From contig JARDYH010000001.1 of the NCBI GenBank assembly GCA_029215795.1, forward strand, positions 187,557,654 to 187,621,653: 64,000 nt of DNA, written 5' to 3'. Shown here piece after piece: positions 45,701-56,364 of the stretch (position 1 is its first letter; every line of letters begins with the position of its first letter). The position numbers were made by a program, and so were the translations under genes. The notes beneath the pieces were generated by a model, which saw nothing but the letters and a program-made list of their open reading frames with translations, had not been told where the DNA came from and made no database searches. The stretch comes from Anniella stebbinsi (Eukaryota; Chordata; Lepidosauria; Squamata; Anniellidae).

Positions 45701-48700
45701 ACTCCGCGAGCTTCTAGTTCCCACTAGTCTCCCAAGTCCCAGCCCAACACTATAACCACTATGCAAACCTGATTCTCACTGTTAGTAAATGGTAAGCCCC
45801 ATGAGTCAGGGACTTGTTTTTAATGCCACTTCATAATGTGTCATATAAATGGATGGTGCTATACAAAAATAATATTATCATATAATCTTTTTAGATGGTG
45901 GTTCAGGCCCTGAATTACCTTGGAATCCAAGTGCTTTCTTTTTCCAGTTACTTATAACTAACATAGCTAGATTGTCCAGGGTGAGAAAGAGTGGGAAATA
46001 TTTGCATGTAATAATGTATTAAATATGTCTACTGCTTAATCACAGAGGAATTAAATATGTAGTGAAAGGTATTTAGTCACTGTTAATAAGCAAAGGACTA
46101 TAAGAAAAATTCCAAAATCTATATTAATGTAATACCAATACTTTTATTAGGCCAACTCACGGGTTACCAAAATGTGCAAGCTTTCAAAGACCTCTTCATT
46201 AGGCAAGACATTACAAAAAGCAGGTTGCGTGAGGAGGGGTATAGGAGGGCAGGGGGAAAAGGCTTACTTGATGTTGAAGTCATGAAGTCTGCATGGTCAG
46301 TCTTAAGATGAAAAGGGGAGGGCGGGATTTGTAGACAGCAAAATTAGATTTTGCCAGGTGAGAAGATGGTTTCAGGGTGGACCTGGAACTGTCTCTAAGA
46401 CTGTCTAATTTGAACGTCTGCAATCCCTCCTCCCCCATTTCATCATAAAACTCTGACTATGAAGACATCATGACTTCAGCATCAAGTCAGCCTCCCCCCC
46501 CCCCCCCCCCCCCGCTTTGGAGTGTGAACTTCAGTGACTTCGAACGTTTACCTTCAATCTGAGGTCAGCATTACTATCCTGTGAGTTCTTCGGTGGCCAG
46601 ATTGTAATCTGAGTCAAATAACTCCTCCCTCCTGCCTTCCTAGGAACCAGGGAACCTGGGAAATGGTAGTTTAAGCAGTGTCTGACATCCATTCAAAGCT
46701 CTGGTGCCCTGCCCTACTAGTCATGATGCTAAATATTAGCTCCAGTATCAGAGGCAGCATGCTTCTGTATACTAGTCTCTGGGGAACATCAGTGGGTGGG
46801 TGTTACTGCATTCATGTTCTCTTGTGTGCTTCCCCTAACTGGTTGGACACTGTATGAACAGAATACTGGACTTGATAGGCCTTTGGACTGATCCAGCAGG
46901 GCTCTTATGTTCTCATGGATGCTACCATATTATTATTTCAGCAGGGAGAGGGGGTGGAAATCATCGTAATAGTAATTGTCCTACACCTCAATTTTATGTT
47001 GCAGAGAAAACACGTGAAAGTCATGCTCTTAGAAGAAGCCGTTAGAGCAATTCAAATAGCTGAGAGGGCTCGACAGGGCCGACTCAGGGCTACCTTCATG
47101 AAGCAAATCTATCTTGAAGAAAAGAGAGAGAGGCTAGCCAGACTTCAGGGTACAAAAGCCCTAGATTTGGACACTGCTGCCATGTGCGTTCAAAGGGTAA
47201 AGTACCTATTTCCCTGAGAAATATATTACTGTGAAAATGGAATAAATTACTATGGACAACATCTATATGATTATCTGTATTTAAATAATAAAGGAGAAGC
47301 TCCATCCACCCTAGCTTGCTTTGTAATTGGATCAATCTTTCTGAGCTTTCTTAGAGAACTCTTGGGGAAAACTCAGGGTTTTTACCAGAGGTCTTCAAGA
47401 AAGTTGGAAAGACTGAATCTGGGGTAGCTTCTTATTCTGCTGTCTCCAGTCTCCTGCCATCACCCCCCCCCCCAACATGTGAGGAGGAAACTGGTCTGGA
47501 TGCTGCCAGAAAACCTAGGTATGAGTTTTCTGTTCCTCCTGTCTCCATGGATTAAGACAGGAGGAATTGAAAACTATAGTTCCCAAACTCCTTAATAGCA
47601 ATAGATATAGCAAGACTTCTCTTGCTGTGAGATTTTCCAAACACCCCTTTCCCCCACACCGCACATATAAGTTTTGAAGTAGAGGTCTGGCACTAAAAAG
47701 CCTCCAGGAAGGCCTGGAGCTGAGTTTATTTATTTTTTACATTTCTTTTCCACCGAACAGCTGAAGCTCTCTGAGCCTGTTACAAGTCAGACATGAAGTT
47801 TGTTGGACTCATCTCTGAATGAATCCCTCAACAAAGAGGCTCAGCGCCATCAGTAATTTGAATGAGCAGTTTCAGATCTTTGATAAAATGGTATCAACTT
47901 GGGTTATTCTAAATAAAGACAGAAGTATTTGTAATTATAATGTAGGGGAAAAGAGTTGATTGCCAAAGATATTCTAGTCAATTATCAATCTTAAGTAAAC
48001 AAATACTCCAGGTGTCTGAGAAGCATGAAAAAGTTTGTCAGAGTTCATTAAAGGTTGTTTGAGCCATCAGGGTCATATCTTCAAATTTTCTGTCTAGGAG
48101 TATGTTAAACGAAAGAGGAATCGCCCCGCTTTTTAAGGTGAAAAATAGGAATTGTATTAATACTTATCAAAAGATTTATTATAGTGCTTACCAAGATGTA
48201 TTGGGTGGTAAAGAACAAAGTTTATTTAGGCATAGCACAAGAGTGGGGAACCTCTACCCTGTGGAACATGTACAACCCTTAAACTGTTGCTAACCAAATC
48301 GATTCTTGGTAGAATTTTGAGAATCTTCTTAACTTTCACTTAAAAATAAATTTTAAAAATCACCCACATAGTTGCAGAGAATGTGTAATGGGAAAAATGT
48401 CCAGTAGGGTTCTCAGTGTCAATCAATGGGATCACTGTCTCATATTGGATTATATGGCCAATGCATGTCAATACCATGATTCTAAGTAAATATGCATAAA
48501 TGTGAAAATACTTTTGAGTGAAAGCTTACGAAGTTCCTTCAAATCATTAAGTTCTTCTTCATGGTCTCTGCTCATCACACATATGGGCTCTGTTCTGCGC
48601 AAAGGCTCAATTTGGGAAACGTCTATAGCTGAGGATTGTTTTGGGGGGAGTCCTCCCCCATCATCCTACTGAACATGTCCCTAGCTCTTCACTATAATCG

Positions 48701-51683
48701 AATGAGATTGCTCGTATACTTCTTTAGCGGTTAGAGTTGCACAACCTTCTCCAGGGCACTCCCTTTGTCTGACTGACACCATCTTGAGTGCTCACTACCG
48801 ATGCCTCACTCCTGCGACAGGGAGCGCACTGTGGTCCATGCCAAATACAAGGCTTATGGACCAAAACACAGAAACACCACAACATCATTGTCCTCAGATT
48901 GTTGGCCGTGAAGAAGCCTCTCTATGCATTCTAAAGAGACCTTCAGAACTGACATGTTCAGATACTTACCGACAACACCGCGGTAGTTTGGCACCTAAAT
49001 AAACAACGAGGGACGTGCACATTTCAACTAGTTTTGTTGACTCTTGAGGTTTTTAACTGGGCTATCCCCCAGGGTATGTTCTTATGACACTTCATATTGT
49101 TGGAGCGGACAATGAGCTCCATCACACCAGCAATTAGTGCACTCTCACCATGCCTGGTGTGCAGATTTGCAGCACGGTACTCACGTGACGCCATGCCTGT
49201 CCTGCTGACACCCTGCCTCTTTCCCAACCTTTTCTATTTTTCCTACAACGCCTAAAGTCTGGATTAACCCTAATCCTCAATATAAAAACCAAACCTTTCA
49301 TCCCAGGCTTGAAAGTGTTTTTTAAAATCATACGACACCAGAATCTCTGCAGAGACAGGATTGTACTCCCTCAATGCCCCCAAAGAGCCAGACTAAAAGG
49401 TTGTTCCATTTTTGCCTGGCAGAAAAGGCTGTCTGGTTGAAGTGCGCATCTGACAGGACCTGACAGGAGGGGGGAAGGGGAAGAGTGGAGTGGAAGAGCA
49501 AATGAGCGAAAGAGCAGCTATTCAGGTGAAAGAGATCATAAGCTTGACGCGCTTATGCATCAGAGATTTTTTTAAAAAACATGGTGGCAAACCAAGGGGA
49601 AAAATTAGGTGTCAATATTTTGGCGGACTTAATGAATCAGACTTACTTTTCATCCCATGAAGGGGCAAGTGGCTCATTTGGTTCTCCTCCTTCTATTCTG
49701 ATGTTGGGGACCACATAGGTGGACCTGTTGTCAACAGCACAGAACATAGCATGCAACAGATTCTGCACAAGATAGTCTCTGGGGGATGGGTCCATAGTAC
49801 CGTGGATGGGAAATTCTTCTAACTTTTACCACCATTTCCACTGTTGATGAAAGTACTAATGAAGATCAGAGCAGAAGGCACAGATTGTATCCTAATTGTA
49901 CCTTGGTGTCTGAGACAGACATGGTTTGCTCCAATCTTCAATCTAGCCAGGAGTAGAGTTCATTTGCTTGCTACTGTCCAGAGTTTGGGGGTCACATTTG
50001 GCATCCAAACCTATCCATGATAAAATTAACAACATGGAGAATTTGTCAATGAGGAAACAAATGCCTCCTGAAGTGCGTCTAGTTTTGGATGCTGCTAGGA
50101 AACCAGCAACAAGAAAATATTATGCCAGTAAATGAAAGGTGTTTACCGCTTTTGCTGAAACCAATGGATTTGACCCGGTTCGGGGTTCGGTGGATGGCAT
50201 TCTTAGTTTTCTCTACTAACTTTTTCAGAAAGGGCTCAAATACTCTTCAATTCGAGTCTGTCTAACTGCAGTCTCGGCAAACCATCCTCCAATCCAAGGA
50301 TTTTTTATATTTACACATCCAGTTGTTCAGCAGTTCTTGAGAGGTTTTGGATTTCCATGTAAACCAAGACATTATTTTACCAACTTTCTTTCAATCTTTA
50401 TCTTCACTGCTAAAAACAGCTCTGCATGCTTTGGGTGTCAGCCAGGTCTTGTTATTCTTGTTATTCTATAAAGCTAGAACTGAACTTACTTTGTAAATCA
50501 CAGCAGCTCTTTATATGCGGTAGAGGAAAGCATTGCCGGTACCATCCCAGAGATTCGCGTTCTGGATTTTACATTTTATACAACTCGCATACAAGTTCTC
50601 CGGCTTGAGCTTTCGAACTGAATTAAAGCACAATTGACATGGGGCGTTGTCAAAGACAGCTTCAGATGAGGGGTCTTGCTATCTGATCTCTGCAGAGCTG
50701 TAACCTGGGCACAGCCTTTGACTTTTATCACACACTACAGGCATTATGTTCAAGCTTGAGAGGACAGCAGATTTGGTTGTGCTGTCCTGTCATTACTTCT
50801 TCAGTGAGGCATCGCTATGCACCGGCCTGCCTCTGGTAAGTCAGCTTATCAATTGCCCATATGTGTGATGCACAGAAACCATGAAAACGAAAAGCAGGTT
50901 GCTTATCTGTAACTGTACTTCAAGTGGTCATCTGTGCATAAGCCCACCCACCATCCCCACCTTGATGTCAATGACAATACCAAGGTGCGATCTCTGTCCT
51001 CGGATCTGAGGCAACCTTAGGCAGCCTCAAGGAACAGAGGGTTTGGGTGGGAACCCTTAAGGACATTTGCTCCTAGTGAAACGATACTCAGCTATAGATG
51101 TTTTCCAAATTGAGGGCCCGCACAGGTGCAGAACCCATACGTGTGAATGCACAGATGACCACTCAAAGAACTACAATTACTGGTAAGCAACCTGTCTTTC
51201 TTAAACCATATCCTTCATTATTTTCCTTCTGATTTCAAAAGCATGTTTGCGTAAAAAGGAAGCAACTTCAATTACTTTAAGTTATTTCTTTACATAATAT
51301 CCATATACACGCTACTGTCCAAAATTATATGAAATACAAAATAGATACTGAAGGGTTAAAATGTATAGAAGATTCAAATGAATTCACAGAATGATTGTGT
51401 CATAATTATTCTATATCACAAACTGAGCAGGAAAGGTTGAGAGCAGGAAAGGTTGAGACCACTGCGAAAAAAGCCAGATGCTAACTGGTTAAAGATCAAT
51501 TTCTAGATTTATAGAGTCTGTTTTTCCTTCTATTTGTTTTCTCCCGTGGTTGTTGTAGAGGAACTTGTAAAAAGGGCAATCAAACTCATTAGTTTTGTAT
51601 TTAAAATTTAGATTTGGCGTGGACACTCACAGTGGAAGAAAACTCTACGACTTAGAGAAGAAGAAATGATATTTCTAGGGATG
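36729..51683 (+). CDS. IQCA1: IQCA1 (DRC11), 5' half, five coding exons
   Basis: Joining 36,729-36,739, 42,385-42,712, 45,120-45,239, 47,005-47,196 and 51,612-51,683 gives 241 codons with no stop and consensus GT/AG borders at every join. The product matches the N-terminal half of IQ and AAA domain-containing protein 1, the DRC11 subunit of the nexin-dynein regulatory complex that links outer doublets in motile cilia. Blocks seen: an N-terminal helical region with [10 protein letters not shown] and [17 protein letters not shown], then [37 protein letters not shown], and an IQ motif near residues 213-229 (presumed calmodulin-binding site). The family protein is roughly 800 residues. The AAA ATPase half was not found before 64,000, so intron 5 is at least 12.3 kb. 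The paralogue IQCA1L is the main alternative. Confidence 0.85.
36746..37755. other. IQCA1 intron 1, 5' part
   Basis: No coding sequence. One 'cagtggcactt' MITE-family fragment lies at 37,045-37,160. The rest is AT-rich sequence with no recognised element. Confidence 0.45.
37760..38560 (-). mobile_element. Antisense LINE in intron 1, split by a hAT MITE
   Basis: 'tatatttctaccccactagttgg' at the left, 'acggcctggaaagattgaatc' in the middle, and after the inserted palindrome 'ggaaggaagccagcgtagggattt' are blocks of the same antisense LINE family as 4.6 and 10.7 kb. No open frame. Confidence 0.5.
38218..38351. mobile_element. hAT MITE palindrome, caggggtgggcaac family
   Basis: caggggtgggcaacttgtgg at the left and gttgcccaccgctacctg at the right are inverted. 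Inner arms around gatgttttggcctacagctc pair with gagctgtaggccaaaacatc. This is a very common reptile MITE type. The flanks are degraded. Confidence 0.75.
38561..40050. other. No gene or repeat recognised except one fragment
   Basis: Intronic AT-rich sequence. Only a 'cagtcaatgggacttttg' MITE fragment at 39,905-39,990 is recognisable. Confidence 0.4.
40051..40162. mobile_element. Palindromic MITE, 'gctgcaatc' family
   Basis: taaagctgcaatcttatgca at the left and 'tataggattgtgctcta' at the right, with catgctgggagttgtagg inside. It is a shorter, diverged relative of 34,931-35,073. Confidence 0.6.
40163..41110. other. No gene recognised
   Basis: Intron 1 sequence. A 'tctgtgttaggggagtaatacgcc' stretch at 40,640 and the following 200 bp might be L2-group coding remnants, but I cannot support it. 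Confidence 0.35.
41115..41650. mobile_element. Nested inverted-repeat element in intron 1
   Basis: Outer arms ttaggcccacattcagcagg (41,116) and the near inverse ending in tgaatgtgggcctaa (41,645) enclose two abutting hAT-like MITEs. One is about 41,141-41,450 (tagggttggtcac to ggccatctta). The other is about 41,449-41,624 (tatgtggccagatgaaaaag to tctacatctggccaccctata), similar to the 35.7-kb MITE. Non-coding. Confidence 0.5.
42385..42712 (+). CDS. IQCA1: IQCA1 coding exon 2
   Basis: The acceptor ccaattag follows a long pyrimidine tract; the donor is cct|gtaagt. It encodes residues 4-113, a mostly helical region with the family blocks [41 protein letters not shown] and [15 protein letters not shown]. 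It ends in phase 0. This is the strongest single piece of evidence for the gene. Confidence 0.92.
42713..44355. other. IQCA1 intron 2, 5' part; nothing identified
   Basis: No coding exon is seen. A gcacgctcgtgattggtcac phrase at 42,869 echoes the small TIR element at 4.27 kb, and a 'cagtgccatctagtggatg' phrase at 43,044 is typical of reptile repeats. No firm element call. Confidence 0.35.
44361..44795. mobile_element. GGTTCGGA.GACAC TIR family, rearranged copies
   Basis: gggttcggacaacacaatag at about 44,360 is followed by self-complementary tagtcaatggttgatg/ccattgactattg segments. A second end, tgggttcggatgacacgaca, lies at about 44,753. An inverted version (ggcttgttgtacatccaaatccagg) lies at about 44,628. 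The arrangement suggests at least two overlapping or nested copies. Non-coding. Confidence 0.45.
45120..45239 (+). CDS. IQCA1: IQCA1 coding exon 3
   Basis: Exactly 40 codons between ccctaatag and gtgagta, phase 0 at both ends. It encodes the conserved [14 protein letters not shown] segment and a charged helix [12 protein letters not shown]. The downstream sequence to 45,545 shows nothing else. Confidence 0.88.
45545..45790 (-). mobile_element. tRNA-derived SINE (Sauria/MIR-like)
   Basis: Read on the minus strand, it begins at 'ggtttgcatagtggttatagtgttggg' (A-box-like region), then 'gactttggttcagtcac' and 'ctaacctacctctcagagctgtgaggat', and ends in an ACAAA-type tail at 45,560. This is the layout of squamate tRNA-derived SINEs. 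It lies in intron 3, antisense to IQCA1. Confidence 0.65.
45791..46100. other. Intron 3 sequence, nothing identified
   Basis: AT-rich, non-coding; no repeat recognised. Confidence 0.4.
46106..46260. repeat. Dispersed repeat, 'gcaagctttcaaagacctc' type
   Basis: 'ttattaggccaactcacggg', 'gtgcaagctttcaaagacctc' and 'cttcattaggcaagac' are the expected order of a common reptile repeat, related to the 'ataagctttcgtgg' family at 25.5 and 30.1 kb. A C20 run follows at 46,494-46,513. Confidence 0.45.
46700..46927 (+). repeat. Dispersed squamate repeat just upstream of exon 4
   Basis: Phrases 'aggcagcatgcttctgtatac', 'ctggggaacatcagtggg', 'ggacttgataggcctttgg' and 'gatccagcagggctcttatgttctcatgg' follow the order of a very abundant reptile repeat. 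Its end lies about 77 bp before the exon 4 acceptor, so the branch-point region is close to repeat sequence. Confidence 0.55.
47005..47196 (+). CDS. IQCA1: IQCA1 coding exon 4
   Basis: 64 codons between ttatgttgcag and gtaaag, phase 0. It encodes [20 protein letters not shown] and a long charged helix, ending in CVQR, the first half of the IQ motif. A second potential acceptor (AG at 46,940-46,941) would extend it by 21 in-frame codons. Confidence 0.9.
47197..48550. other. Intron 4, 5' part; nothing identified
   Basis: No coding sequence or named repeat. A C11 run lies at 47,463 and an L2-like tail remnant at about 47,725-47,785 (ccaccgaacagctgaagctctctgagc). Confidence 0.35.
48552..51171 (+). 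mobile_element. DIRS-type retrotransposon with inverted termini (copy 1)
   Basis: The left terminus (48,552-48,634) and right terminus (51,087-51,171) are inverted relatives of about 80 bp: 'ggctcaatttgggaaacgtc' with 'tatagctgagg' against 'ctcagctatag' with 'ttttccaaattgag'. Inverted termini are characteristic of DIRS elements. Between them, in order, are an RNase H block ([12 protein letters not shown] at about 48,968-49,005), then, after a TIR insertion, a block [14 protein letters not shown] (about 49,866), and a tyrosine-recombinase start ([13 protein letters not shown] at about 50,097-50,135, then [17 protein letters not shown]). The RT and gag parts are missing, and stops are present. 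Found in intron 4 of IQCA1, same strand as the gene. Confidence 0.75.
49113..49622. mobile_element. TIR element, TCCATCACACC family (copy 2), inside DIRS copy 1
   Basis: It begins tgagctccatcacaccagca and ends near aattaggtgtcaatatttt; the right end is more worn than in copy 1. Flanks GCGGACAA (49,105-49,112) and GCGGACTT (49,623-49,630) agree at 6 of 8 positions. DIRS coding (the 'VGADN' region) stops at the left border and resumes at the right, which fixes the insertion. Non-coding. Confidence 0.6.
51172..51611. other. Intron 4, 3' part; nothing identified
   Basis: AT-rich sequence leading to the exon 5 acceptor. A short duplication of gagcaggaaaggttgaga lies at about 51,426-51,460. Confidence 0.4.
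51612..51683 (+). CDS. IQCA1: IQCA1 coding exon 5
   Basis: 24 codons between aaaatttag and gtgagt. [10 protein letters not shown] completes the IQ motif begun in exon 4, followed by [11 protein letters not shown]. The IQ core (IQ...RG...R/K) is kept with V for I at the first position. The exon lies 440 bp after the end of one DIRS element and 230 bp before the next. Confidence 0.88.
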
Positions 51684-52373
51684 GTGAGTCTTCAGATTCC
51701 TTTTGGGTTTTTTTTTGGTTTTAAATATTGAATAACATCATTTTAGATAATATGAAATGAAAGTGTTCCAAAACTCAGTATTAAAATGGTCACCTGTTAA
51801 CAAAAACAAATCTCTGCATCAAAATAGACATATGAAACATGTTGATACTAGGAATACTTTTATTGTACACCTAACCCAAATGAGAAAGAAAATATGAAAA
51901 TAGAGGTACACAAAGTGGCATTTTGGGTGCTGCTGGAAATGAGGAGCATATTTGAACAAAAGGGGGGCACACTTTCACTAACTCTAAATGCCTTGACCCT
52001 GGATTCATGATCTTTGCATTCGAAACAAGATGACTCTTATTGCAATTCATATTGCAGGTACCGACAATTCACTTGCACACATGTTGAGTCTATCCTTTCA
52101 GCAAGCACATGAGTGGCTGTGGCGGGAATTTGAGTCCCCCAGGGAGGCCTATGACTCCCTCTTATGAGAAAGGGGTCATTTATTGTCACAGATCCCTTAT
52201 GAGAAAGATCTTTACTCTAATTCTTTATAATGCTTTGATACAGTAACTGGCCTAAATGTAGACTAGGGATGAATAACTCTAAGATGGGAAGGAGCCTCCC
52301 ATAGATTAGTGATTTCCCACCCAATAACTTCAAAGGAGTTATATTCATGCAAGCAACTAGACTCAGTTTTACA

Positions 52374-52881
52374 GTGGAGACCAAAGATACTCACGTATTG
52401 GTTTCTTGAAAGGTATGTTTATTGAAGAAGACACATCAGCTGAGGGAGCCAGAGATAGACCTCTGACTGAATTAAGTATATTGGGTATCACTCTTATATA
52501 GGAAACTGGAAACATCAGAATTAGCATATCTAGCCTTTTGTACTGAATCACCTTTGTACTGAGGGAAAGTTTACAATAATACAGGGTAGTACATAGGAAT
52601 GATGTAATTTGTCTCTAAGTCAAAACAGAGAAAGGCGCCACATATGAATGATGGAGGTCAAGATAAACTAAAACAATACAGAATGCATATAGTTGCTAGT
52701 GGACCAAAGTTCATTATGATGAGGCTTAACACATCTAGCTAGTACATTGCTGGTTCTATCTTACAGGAGAACAGATACATGTAATTATTAGAAGAATGGA
52801 ATCAATATTAGTTTCTCAATCATTTAAATGTTGTTATTACGAGCTATTGTTATGATCAAACCTGAAATATTCCCACAACAG
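52374..52881 (-). repeat. 3' LTR of the ERV
   Basis: It lies between the ACAG duplication and a purine-rich tract (minus-strand AAAAGGTGGGAC) expected just before a 3' LTR. On the minus strand AATAAA falls at about 52,418-52,423, close to the U5 end, as in an R region. Its ends read TG..CA. About 505 bp. Confidence 0.6.
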
Positions 52882-53694
52882 TCCCACCTTTTGAGCATAT
52901 CAATAGCTCACACTGGTTTAACAACTGCTGTGGGTTTCAATGGAAACAATTTTATGTATTCTCTTATGTTTCTGAATCATCTGGTTTATTGCTTCAGCAG
53001 GAATATCGTGCAGCAGGTTTTATCAAGGGTGCTATGCCCTATAGACTTATTGTAACTAGTACTGCTGTTATAATTATAATTACAAGACTCTTTAGCAATC
53101 TTTGGAATTATCTTGTTACATCAGGGAGCGTTGTAATTCTGTATGGAGAATTTTAACAGTACCTTTTTATTTTTTCTTACTTCTGTATGATTTATATAGA
53201 AGTTCAGAGTCATTCAACTGGACTATTTTTGACTAAAGGCGACTGTGGTCTATGATTTAGCAATTAGCTCAAATTCAGGCTTTTTTACAATTACACAGGA
53301 TACTGTTGTGTATGTCAACAAGGGGAAAACTTCTAATATGATGTTTCAGTAATTTACCTGCATAATCAGAAAGTTTGCAAGGGAAAATGTCTATGTCATG
53401 GGTTTTGTTAACTGTTTCTCCATTTTCAATTGCAAAATATAAAGTCTGATTATACAGAAATTTGTTCTGATGTCTCTATTCAGGCATTGTAAAATTCAAA
53501 GCATCTATGGTAATTTGAGACAAGATATAGTTTAGGCTCTCAAGTGAACTTGGCTCTTGGACGAAACTAGGCGTGCTACATTTTGTAGTGTTTTCTTTTT
53601 TGGGGAGGCCTGGAACTGATTACTAAAATGGCTCACAATTACCTGTTTATTGAACAATTTTCTGTGCGTTGCATTTTGCATTGTCTGTATACTA

Positions 53695-53964
53695 TCAATT
53701 GGGATATTTACTAACATGCTGCTTTCTCTTACATAAGTTCATAGCTGGCAAAGATATTTGATGAATAGGAATAGATTTAGGCCTAGGGTAAGATGCATTT
53801 ATGGGTGTTGTGTTTACCTGGTTTGTTTTTGTTTCTAGCTCTAACGGGCTTAATGGCTGTGTTTCGAAGTTGTTTACTTTACTTTTATCTTCTATTATAA
53901 ATTTGCCACTCAAAGTATCAAAGGCCACTATGTATTCACATTGGTGCGGGTGCAAGATTCTCAT
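53695..53964 (-). pseudogene. Possible ERV env-region remnant
   Basis: An 89-codon minus-strand frame lies between the RNase H remnant and the 3' LTR, where env would be expected. I do not recognise a surface or transmembrane motif; assignment rests on position only. Confidence 0.2.
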
Positions 53965-54059
53965 TTCAGGACTTTTACTTTCTAGAATTTCAAAATAAAT
54001 GTAATGGATCTGGGAACAAATTTAAAAGGTGAAGGCTCTGTCTAGTCAGTTAAGGACAT

Positions 54060-54475
54060 GGGCAGGGGTACCTACATGGTTTGGGCCCAGGGTACCTACG
54101 GGATCGCCTTCTCCCGTACAATCCGCCCCGCACACTTAGGTCCTCTGGGAAGAACTTACTCAAGCCAGTCAGAACTAGGCTGGCGGGTGTTACCCAGAGG
54201 ACCTTCTCTTCCATCGCTCCCAGACTATGGAATGGTCTGTCGGAGGAGGTTAGACAAATTGACAGTCTTCATGAATTTAAGAGAGTCATGAAGACTGTCC
54301 TCTTCCGACAGGCCTATCCAGATGAATTTTAAGATGTTTTTAATGTTGTATTTTTCTCTTGTTTTTAAATTTTTTTAACTGTTGTGATTTTTATGTTTTA
54401 TATTGTTGTTGTTCCCCGCCTCGATCCGGAGGGAGAGGCGGGCTACAAATAAATATTATTATTATTATTATTATT
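54060..54475 (+). mobile_element. L2-group LINE 3' end, inside the ERV
   Basis: It encodes the end of an L2-like ORF: FSSIAPRLWNGLSEEVRQ, then FKRVMKTVLFRQAYPDEF and stop at 54,330. The 3' UTR ends 'cgcctcgatccggagggagaggcgggctac', then (ATT)n at 54,455-54,475. The APRLWN..LP.E.R and LKT.LF..A blocks are standard at the C terminus of L2-type elements. It is the best-kept copy of the tail also found at 14.66 and 20.5 kb. Confidence 0.8.
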
Positions 54476-56364
54476 ACTATGGGTAAGATGTCTTTCCATG
54501 AAGCTAATTTCTGTAGCAACTGCTTGTATGGCTCTGTAATGGGAGTGTTCAGGAAGGTATACAGGCTGTGACACTGTCTGGACTATCACAAGTACCCTCC
54601 CCACATACATTTTATTAATCATGCTGATTACAGACTAATAACTTTGCACCAGGATAAATTGATAAGTACTGTAACATTCTGTGAGAATTTAACTTTAGAC
54701 ATTCTATGTCTTTCTAGTGAATATCTCAATAATACATCTTAATAATGATACAATAATATATCCCAATGAATCTCAATAAAAAATATTTGGAGCAGGGTAA
54801 TTTTGCAGATAATATTCATTTTTTCTTCTGAAATAAGTTTGATGGCAACACTACTGTTCTTATTACTGCTGTTCACATGTACAAGGTCGAAGAGTGGGTA
54901 CTGAGCGTGACTCAGTCAGCGTGAATATTCTTCTGCTCCTAAAGGGCTCACTTTAGGAGTCTTTTGTTAGAGTATTATTATGACTCTTTGATCTCAAATT
55001 GTAAGGAGACCTTTGCCATTCAAATTTGGCCGCTTCTCCTCATAACGATCTTTCGAAGTTTTCCTCGATGTTTATTTCAGGCTCCCATGCTTTAACGTCC
55101 TCACTCTCTGGTGCTGGATCGTGCTGGGGCAAGAAGTCATCAGCCAGGTCTGGCTCTTCACGTGCTCTAGAAGCTGTAAAAGAGTTGTCTGTTTTGTAGG
55201 CTGGAATGCAGTTTTGTAGTTTTGTAGACTGGAACGCTGAACTTTTTTGTGGATATATCGGTGTGTCCTTTTGCTAGACTCTGCAGAAGAAAAGCTTGGA
55301 TGGTCTTTGTTAACAGATTGCAATAGTCTTTAGTATAGTTATTAAGTCACTTGCTTCTGGGGGGATGAAGGGATTCAGGTGTACTAAGTCTATTTTGCTG
55401 GTGCTTACGTTGAACAATTTGCTTGATTTGTGCTCCAATTTCGGGTAAATTTGTTTTAAAATAGATCTAACAATATTTCACATATTTCACATATTTCACA
55501 TATCAAGAAGGGTTTTCCTAGAGCATCAGTGTACTTCACAAACTAGGGAACTTCTGCTATCCTCCCCCTTTTTGTTGTTGTTGTTGTTGTTGTGGGGGGG
55601 TGTCCAAGAGTACAGGAAAAATATATGTAATATGGATCTGGCTAACATTTTGTTCTAGCTACAATTTTATTGCGCTTTAAACAATGCTTAAATACTTCTA
55701 TTTATTTTTGTGACATATCTCTATAAGTTATGTTGGGAATGATAATAATTATAATTATAAACAATGAGGAAGTTGCAAGCTAACTTTCTGGGCAGTTTGA
55801 CAAATTGCGATTGCATGTTTTATTTGGAGAAAGGCAGCAAGATAAAGGGGATGTTCTCAAGGACTAGAGATGCCAACTATTACTTGTTCTTTATATCTAA
55901 TGCCAAACAAATTTCTATAGAGAATGGTAAGAGTTTTAAGTCTTGATTCTAAAAAAGAAAGTACTAACTTTAAAGAAAAGGTAGAATAACAAGATATAAT
56001 CAACTGCTCTGCTCGAATGCATGATTGGAAACAGCAGAACACATCAATTTATTCACACAGAATAAGGGTAGATAAATGCAAGCAAATATTGAATTATTTT
56101 TCATTTACATAACTATTGTTATTTAACATCTTACACATCTTATTTAGAATTGTATATGAATTTTAATTTTGTAGTTTACATTTTTGTGGATCTTAATTGA
56201 TAAAAAATTTAAATTTGTCTAACTATTTCTTTTGGACTATGCACAATACCTGGTGACATGGAGTAAACCTCTTTTCTTCAGATAGACAGGAATTTGGCCA
56301 CAGGTCAAGAGTATGGAAACACAGACTGGTGTAGGTAGTAAGTTTGGTTATCCTTCTAAAGCAG

